DNA from: Acetobacteraceae bacterium
GTDB taxonomy: Bacteria > Pseudomonadota > Alphaproteobacteria > Acetobacterales > Acetobacteraceae
Length of the DNA: 11,092 bases
Assembly (NCBI GenBank): GCA_947476855.1
Contig: CANJSR010000136.1
Location: 1 to 11,092, forward strand
Reading direction: 5' to 3'
Notes under the pieces: model-generated
Database searches by the model: none
Seen by the model: the letters and a program-made list of their open reading frames with translations, nothing else
Told to the model about the DNA's origin: nothing
Translations under genes and position numbers: made by a program
Part shown: positions 7,820 to 11,092 of the stretch, in pieces
Layout: each line of letters begins with the position of its first letter
How positions within the stretch are numbered: the stretch's first letter is position 1

Positions 7820-7940
7820 CGGACGCTGCCCCACGTCGTCCTGGGCGGAGGCCCGGGATCCACGACTTTCCCCTGTCGCGAGCCGGGAAGTCGTGGATAG
7901 CGGCCCTTCGGCCGCTACGACGGAAGTGGGGCGGCGGCCG
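7820..7940. repeat. Cloverleaf-forming nested inverted repeat (palindromic element)
   Basis: The 266-base gap between the two dehydrogenase genes (7732-7997) holds a nested palindrome that folds into four arms. The closing stem pairs 7828-7834 (GCCCCAC) with 7926-7932 (GTGGGGC) and 7835-7839 (GTCGT) with 7917-7921 (ACGAC), leaving a GGAA bulge at 7922-7925. It extends outward, imperfectly, to 7820/7940. Arm I is 7840-7846 with 7851-7857 (GGAG loop). Arm II is 7858-7868 with 7888-7898 plus 7870-7872 with 7885-7887, with one bulged T (7869). Arm III is 7899-7905 with 7910-7916 (CTTC loop). The three arms and the closing stem follow each other with no unpaired base at the junction. The two wobble positions (7842/7855 and 7827/7933) are U-G pairs only in plus-strand RNA. 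Only one copy is in the window, so whether it is a dispersed repeat is inference. It could be a REP/MITE-like element, an mRNA-processing structure, or a structured RNA. No T-tract marks it as a terminator. Confidence 0.7.
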
Positions 7941-7997
7941 GGGGCGCAGCGCTCGCGGGATAGTGCCGTGCCGGGGACAGCCCAATGCTGCCCAGCG

Positions 7998-8843
7998 TCA
8001 GTCCTTCTTCGCGCAGAACGCGTCCAGCATGTCGCACTCCACCTTCCCGCCCTCATAATCCGCCGCGATCCGCTCGTACAGCGAGGCGGCAGCTTGATAG
8101 AACTGCGCGCCGGCGGGGTCCTCGGAGACGAAGGCGGAAATTTCCTCCATCTCCGCCACCCAGCGATAGGCCTTGGAGTGCATCTTTGGCATCTGCCGCG
8201 TTAGCCACCCGTACAAAGCGGGCTGGCTGACCGCCATCTCCGCCTTCAGCGCGTCCGCCGTGCCGGCCCGCGTGGCGGCCAGCATCATCGCGGCCCCCAG
8301 CGCCGTGAACCCCTTGGTGATCCCCGCATAGGACATCTTCATGGCTGACGCCGCGCCGATCGGCCCGGGCTGGATCGGCATCGACAGGCCGTATTCGGTC
8401 AGGACGGCGGCTTTGGGCGCGTCCTCTCCGGACAGGTAGATGCGGGTGTTCTTCGAGTTAGGCTCGGGCGGCGGTCCGATGATCCCGCCATCGACAAAGG
8501 TCGCTCCGGCCGCCTGCACCACGGCGGCCACGCGCAACACCGTCTTCGGGTCGAGCGCGTTACAGTCTACATAGATCGGCTTGCGGTTGGCGTTCCGCAG
8601 CGCCGGCGCCAGGCGCTCGGCCAGGCTGACGGCATCGCCGGGGGGCAGGATGGAGAGGATGATATCGGCCTCGGCGATTCCGGCGTCGGTGGCGTCCACC
8701 ATGCCAGCATCGGCGGCCCGGGCCAGCGTGGCGGCGCTGCGGCCGGCAAGGGAGGTCCGGACCTCCAGCCCCTTTTCGGTCAGGCGTTTGGCGACGGCGC
8801 TGCCCATCATGCCGGGCGCGATCACGGCGACGATCGGTTTCAT
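7998..8843 (-). CDS. NAD(P)-dependent oxidoreductase with DUF1932 domain (6-phosphogluconate / 3-hydroxyisobutyrate dehydrogenase-like)
   Basis: This 281-residue protein belongs to the beta-hydroxyacid dehydrogenase superfamily. It starts with a Rossmann fold (VAVIAPGMMGSAVAKRL, 5-21), continues with ADIILSILPPGDAV (59-72) and DGGIIGPPP (118-126, at the site of the substrate-binding signature), and ends in a helical domain with the DUF1932 pattern: SAMKMSYAGITKGFTALGAA (166-185) and KAYRWVAEMEEISAFV (224-239). Lys169 is at the place of the catalytic lysine. The first glycine of the usual GxGxxG is Ala9, a variant I recall as common in this subfamily. Such enzymes oxidise 3-hydroxy acids or related compounds; the substrate is not known here. 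The start at 8843 was chosen because a strong GGGGGAGG ribosome site lies 7 bases upstream and Met1 begins directly at the Rossmann strand; the ATG at 8897 would add 18 residues with no homology. It lies between an EamA transporter gene and the iron-ADH-like gene, all on the minus strand. Confidence 0.9.
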   Translation of the reverse strand: MKPIVAVIAPGMMGSAVAKRLTEKGLEVRTSLAGRSAATLARAADAGMVDATDAGIAEADIILSILPPGDAVSLAERLAPALRNANRKPIYVDCNALDPKTVLRVAAVVQAAGATFVDGGIIGPPPEPNSKNTRIYLSGEDAPKAAVLTEYGLSMPIQPGPIGAASAMKMSYAGITKGFTALGAAMMLAATRAGTADALKAEMAVSQPALYGWLTRQMPKMHSKAYRWVAEMEEISAFVSEDPAGAQFYQAAASLYERIAADYEGGKVECDMLDAFCAKKD

Positions 8844-8850
8844 ATCCAGG

Positions 8851-8858
8851 CCTCCCCC
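8851..8858 (-). promoter_or_regulatory. Shine-Dalgarno site of the DUF1932 oxidoreductase
   Basis: GGGGGAGG on the minus strand sits 7 bases before the ATG at 8843-8841. It favours this start over the longer frame that begins at 8897. Confidence 0.6.
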
Positions 8859-8906
8859 TGTTTCATCGCGGGCAGCATGGCGAAGGTGGTCCCCCAACGG
8901 AAGGGG

Positions 8907-9767
8907 TCAGGGCGCCCGACGTTCCGCCACCACCAGCACGATTCCGGACAACGCGATCAGCCCGGCGCCGAACCACACGGCGGAGGACGGTATATCGCCC
9001 CAGATCGCCCAGCCGAGCAGGAAGGCCCAGACCAAAGCGGTATATTCCACGGTCGCCATCACCGAGGCCGGGGTCCGCCGAGCCATCTCGAACACCAGGA
9101 ACTGCGCGAGGCCCCCGAAGGCGCCGACGGAGGCCAGCAGAGCCAGCTCCATCAGGTCCGGCGTGTCCCAGGTGGTGACGCAGACCGCGGCCGTGATCGG
9201 CAGGAAGATCGCGTTGTTGAACAGCATCTGGATCAGGGAGGACTCGCGGCGGGCGATCTGGCGCATGAGGATGATGGCGTAGCCCCAAAGCGCGGCGGCG
9301 ATCAGGACCAGCAGCGTGGGCAGAGAGGCTCGGACGCCAAACGGGTCGGCCGCGAACATCACTCCCACGAACCCGATCGACACCGCCAGCCAGCGAGTCG
9401 GAGTCACGGTTTCCTTCAGCACCCGCGCCGCCAGCAGGGTGACCATGATGGGCGCGGCGAAATACAGGGTCAGCAACTGCGCCAGCCCCATGCTGCGGGC
9501 GGCGGTGTAGTAGCAGATCCAGGCGGTCATGGTGATCGCCGCGCGGAAGGCGAGTGTCCGCTTCAACGGGGTCTCGATCGCGCGCTTCACCAGCGGGCCG
9601 CGCCCGATGCACAGGCAGGCGGCGAGGATCGTGGCGCTGCGGAAGAACAGGACCTGCCAGACGGACAGCGTTTCCACCAGGAACTTGATCGCGGCGTCAT
9701 GCACGGCGAACAGCCCATAGGCCAGAACGCCGAGGCCTATGCCCAGAAGAGTCGCGTTCCCGCCCAT
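8907..9767 (-). CDS. EamA/DMT-family transporter (10-TM drug/metabolite transporter)
   Basis: This 286-residue integral membrane protein has the two-times-five-helix plan of EamA (DUF6) transporters. Hydrophobic segments can be seen at about 6-26, 37-54, 72-89, 97-113, 125-141, 150-168, 180-197, 207-226, 237-254 and 263-281. The end of each half carries typical family text, for example YFAAPIMVTLLAARVLKE (102-119) and ATVEYTALVWAFLLGWAIWGD (238-258). These proteins move small metabolites such as amino acids or other organic compounds across the inner membrane, often as exporters; the cargo here is unknown. The start at 9767 has an AGGAG ribosome site 8 bases upstream. The longer frame from 9845 would add 26 polar residues across a hairpin and was not used. 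It is 63 bases upstream of the DUF1932 oxidoreductase on the same strand, so the transporter may serve the substrate or product of the dehydrogenases. Confidence 0.92.
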   Translation of the reverse strand: MGGNATLLGIGLGVLAYGLFAVHDAAIKFLVETLSVWQVLFFRSATILAACLCIGRGPLVKRAIETPLKRTLAFRAAITMTAWICYYTAARSMGLAQLLTLYFAAPIMVTLLAARVLKETVTPTRWLAVSIGFVGVMFAADPFGVRASLPTLLVLIAAALWGYAIILMRQIARRESSLIQMLFNNAIFLPITAAVCVTTWDTPDLMELALLASVGAFGGLAQFLVFEMARRTPASVMATVEYTALVWAFLLGWAIWGDIPSSAVWFGAGLIALSGIVLVVAERRAP

Positions 9768-9775
9768 GCCGACGG

Positions 9776-9780
9776 CTCCT
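9776..9780 (-). promoter_or_regulatory. Shine-Dalgarno site of the EamA transporter
   Basis: AGGAG on the minus strand lies 8 bases before the ATG at 9767-9765. It is the consensus core and decides the start in favour of 9767. Confidence 0.6.
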
Positions 9781-9813
9781 ACCACGGGCGGGAGGGAGCG
9801 AAACCCGCTATCG

Positions 9814-9832
9814 GCGCGGACCCGCTCCGCGC
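9814..9832 (-). terminator. Possible weak terminator hairpin between the DUF2272 and EamA genes
   Basis: In the 105-base gap 9768-9872, GCGCGGA (9814-9820) pairs perfectly with TCCGCGC (9826-9832) around a 5-base loop. It is located 40 bases downstream of the DUF2272 stop. Only a GTTTC-like stretch follows on the minus strand, not a real T-run, so termination may be partial or may not occur. No promoter for the EamA gene could be recognised in the gap. Confidence 0.3.
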
Positions 9833-9872
9833 GGTGAATTGTCACGGAAAAGGCGACGTCCCTGCGGCAGCC

Positions 9873-10601
9873 CTATCGCCTTGTGTCGAGTTGCAGGACC
9901 GCCAGCCACGCGGGATCGGCCGGTTCGAGGATGCTGTCCTCGGCGACCGGGAAGAACCGCCGCGTCACGGCATTGCCGACATTGCCGCCCACCGCTGGGA
10001 TCGCTCCATCGATCGGCCCTCCGACAACGATGTCGCAATGCGACGGAAACCGCCCCGTCGGCAGATCCGCAAATCTCAACCCGGCTGCCCTGCCGCGCCC
10101 CCGGCAGATCAGGTCGCCGGGCTGCGGGGCATAAGCATCGGGCGGTTGGGCGATCATCACCCAACGCCCGCCGCGGCGGGACGCGTTGATGTACTCGGCA
10201 TGATCGGGGGCATAGGGAAAGCGCGGCCCGGCCCCGGCCATCCGCATGACATAGGAGATAAAGGCCGCCGACCACGCGTATTTGCCATCCTCCTCCGGGG
10301 CAAAGGTCCGGCCCAGCCCGTCATGGCGGCCGGTCCAGCCGCTTTCCTCCGATCCCGCGTCCAGGCCGAGCCACCAGTATTCGCCGATGCGCTGCCATAG
10401 GCCCTGGTCGCGTTCGGTTTGGTCGCCTTCGGTGTCAGGCAGGTCGAGTGACCCGAAGGCCCGCCATTCCCGCAGCGCGATCGCGACGACGGCCTCGCGG
10501 GAAAACGCCTGGTAGGGCACCCGAGCGAAGGGCGGCACGTGGGAGTCGAGTGGCGGCGCGCAGGCGGACAGGGCCAGCAGCAGGGCGAGGATGAGCCTCA
10601 T
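9873..10601 (-). CDS. DUF2272-domain lipoprotein, CHAP/papain-fold-like with Ser at the nucleophile position
   Basis: This 242-residue protein begins with a short lipoprotein signal (MRLILALLLALSAC, lipobox LSAC, Cys14), so it is predicted to be anchored in the cell envelope. The body matches my recollection of DUF2272: EAVVAIALREWRAFG (36-50), YAWSAAFISYVMRMAG (108-123), FPYAPDHAEYI (128-138), PGDLICRGRG (161-170), SHCDIVVG (187-194) and GGNVGNAV (205-212). The order resembles CHAP amidases (WCAxFVSW, then PGDL, then GHxGIV). Here Ser111 stands where those enzymes have the catalytic Cys, and His188 and Asn207 are the other likely site residues. I recall Ser as common in DUF2272, so this is probably not a local mutation. 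Function is unknown; a role at peptidoglycan or another envelope ligand is inference. The start codon overlaps the permease stop (ATGA, 10601-10598), which implies translational coupling. Confidence 0.85.
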   Translation of the reverse strand: MRLILALLLALSACAPPLDSHVPPFARVPYQAFSREAVVAIALREWRAFGSLDLPDTEGDQTERDQGLWQRIGEYWWLGLDAGSEESGWTGRHDGLGRTFAPEEDGKYAWSAAFISYVMRMAGAGPRFPYAPDHAEYINASRRGGRWVMIAQPPDAYAPQPGDLICRGRGRAAGLRFADLPTGRFPSHCDIVVGGPIDGAIPAVGGNVGNAVTRRFFPVAEDSILEPADPAWLAVLQLDTRR

Positions 10602-11092
10602 CGCCGCCCCGCAATGGCGCTGTTTTCCAACCGGCTGACCAGCCGAACCAGCGGCCAGAGCAGGATGAAATAGGCGATGGCCGCGACCACTATGGGCGTC
10701 GGGTTGTAGGTGACGCTTTGGGCTTGTCGCGCCTGGAACAGCAGTTCGGGCAGGGCGACGACGCTGGCGATGGAGGTCAGCTTCACGACCTCCAGCGTGT
10801 TGGACACCAGGTCGGGCAGCACGTTCCGCACCGCCTGTGGCAGGATCACATACGTCATGGCCTGGAGGCGGGAGAGGCCGGTGGAGCGGGCGGCCTCCAT
10901 CTGGCCGGTTGGCACGCTTTCGATCCCGGCGCGGAGGATTTCCCCGTAATAGGCGCCGGTGTTGAGGAAGAAGCCGATGGCGACGCAGCCGAAGGCACCG
11001 ACCTCCACCCCCGCGAAGGGGAGCGCGGCATAGAGGAAGATCAGCAGGACCAGCGGGGGGAAGGCGCGGAAGAAATCGACCCAGGCCATCAG
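10598..11092 (-). CDS. Amino-acid ABC transporter permease, HisM/GlnP type (C-terminal part, 5' truncated by window edge)
   Basis: The frame is open to the right edge, so the gene starts outside the window. The Met nearest the edge is not the start, because the residues around it (LMAWVDFFRAFPPLVLLIFL) are the conserved YxEFFRxTPLLVQ-type segment in the first half of these permeases. Later segments include the conserved GAYYGEILRAGIESVPTGQ, the EAA loop that contacts the ATPase (EAARSTGLSRLQAMTYVILP, followed by QAVRNVLPDLVSN), LEVVKLTSIASVVALPEL and a last membrane helix (VVAAIAYFILLWPLVRLVSRLE). This family forms the membrane channel for polar amino-acid import with a binding protein and an ATPase, none of which is in this window. 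The specific amino acid cannot be deduced. The stop codon overlaps the start of the DUF2272 gene. Confidence 0.93.
   Translation of the reverse strand: MMAWVDFFRAFPPLVLLIFLYAALPFAGVEVGAFGCVAIGFFLNTGAYYGEILRAGIESVPTGQMEAARSTGLSRLQAMTYVILPQAVRNVLPDLVSNTLEVVKLTSIASVVALPELLFQARQAQSVTYNPTPIVVAAIAYFILLWPLVRLVSRLENSAIAGRR

Noticed and set aside
7828..7932. Cloverleaf read as a tRNA gene
   Set aside because: The arms are too long, there is no T-loop or anticodon-loop consensus and no CCA-type end, and the length does not fit a tRNA.
6625..8058. Open frame of 477 codons on the plus strand
   Set aside because: It is antisense to the iron-ADH-like gene and runs through the cloverleaf element. Its translation is rich in His, Arg, Gly and Asp with no domain, typical of an antisense frame in G+C-rich DNA.
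8874..8906. CCCC/GGGG hairpin near the end of the EamA gene
   Set aside because: The stem is only 4 bp with a 7-base loop and no T-run; too weak to annotate.
9768..9845. Longer start of the EamA transporter at 9845
   Set aside because: The extra 26 residues are polar, cross a hairpin and have no ribosome site, whereas 9767 has AGGAG at good spacing.
8877..10400. Open frame of 507 codons on the plus strand
   Set aside because: It runs antisense across the EamA and DUF2272 genes, with low-complexity composition and no recognisable motif; both minus-strand genes have clear family matches.

Overview
The window is a G+C-rich bacterial segment (about two thirds G+C by eye) in which almost every base is coding. 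The families present are an HAE1-type RND pump, an Sfp-type phosphopantetheinyl transferase, a DUF1932 dehydrogenase, a DUF2272 lipoprotein and an amino-acid-type ABC permease. Together with the codon usage they fit an alphaproteobacterium, possibly of the Acetobacteraceae/Rhodospirillales. That placement is inference from protein style; there is no rRNA or other marker here. No tRNA, rRNA, CRISPR array, insertion sequence or phage gene was seen.

Left half (plus strand, 1-6555): the 3' part of a GNAT acetyltransferase; an RND efflux pair (lipoprotein membrane fusion protein, then a 1049-residue inner-membrane transporter with an intact proton-relay set); a cytoplasmic six-bladed NHL-repeat propeller rich in cysteine; and a 4'-phosphopantetheinyl transferase. 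Spacing from the fusion protein to the transferase is short, so one transcript is plausible. There is no outer-membrane TolC-type gene, so the pump probably borrows one encoded elsewhere.

Right half (minus strand, 6562-11092), in transcription order from the right edge: the C-terminal part of a polar amino-acid ABC permease; a DUF2272 lipoprotein that starts inside the permease stop codon (ATGA overlap); an EamA/DMT-type 10-helix transporter; a DUF1932-type NAD(P)-dependent oxidoreductase; and an iron-alcohol-dehydrogenase/maleylacetate-reductase-like enzyme that has Arg where the family usually has the first metal-binding Asp. The two dehydrogenases plus a DMT transporter could serve uptake or export and oxidation of a small carbonyl or acid, but no substrate can be read from the sequence. 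The plus and minus gene blocks converge with only 6 bases between stop codons.

The most striking non-coding structure is at 7820-7940, between the two dehydrogenase genes. It is a nested inverted repeat that folds on paper into a four-way cloverleaf: one long closing stem and three hairpins that abut with no unpaired base at the junction. It may be a dispersed palindromic repeat or a structured RNA; a genome copy count would decide. The rest of the window looks like ordinary chromosomal gene content, and I see no clearly new multi-gene system.
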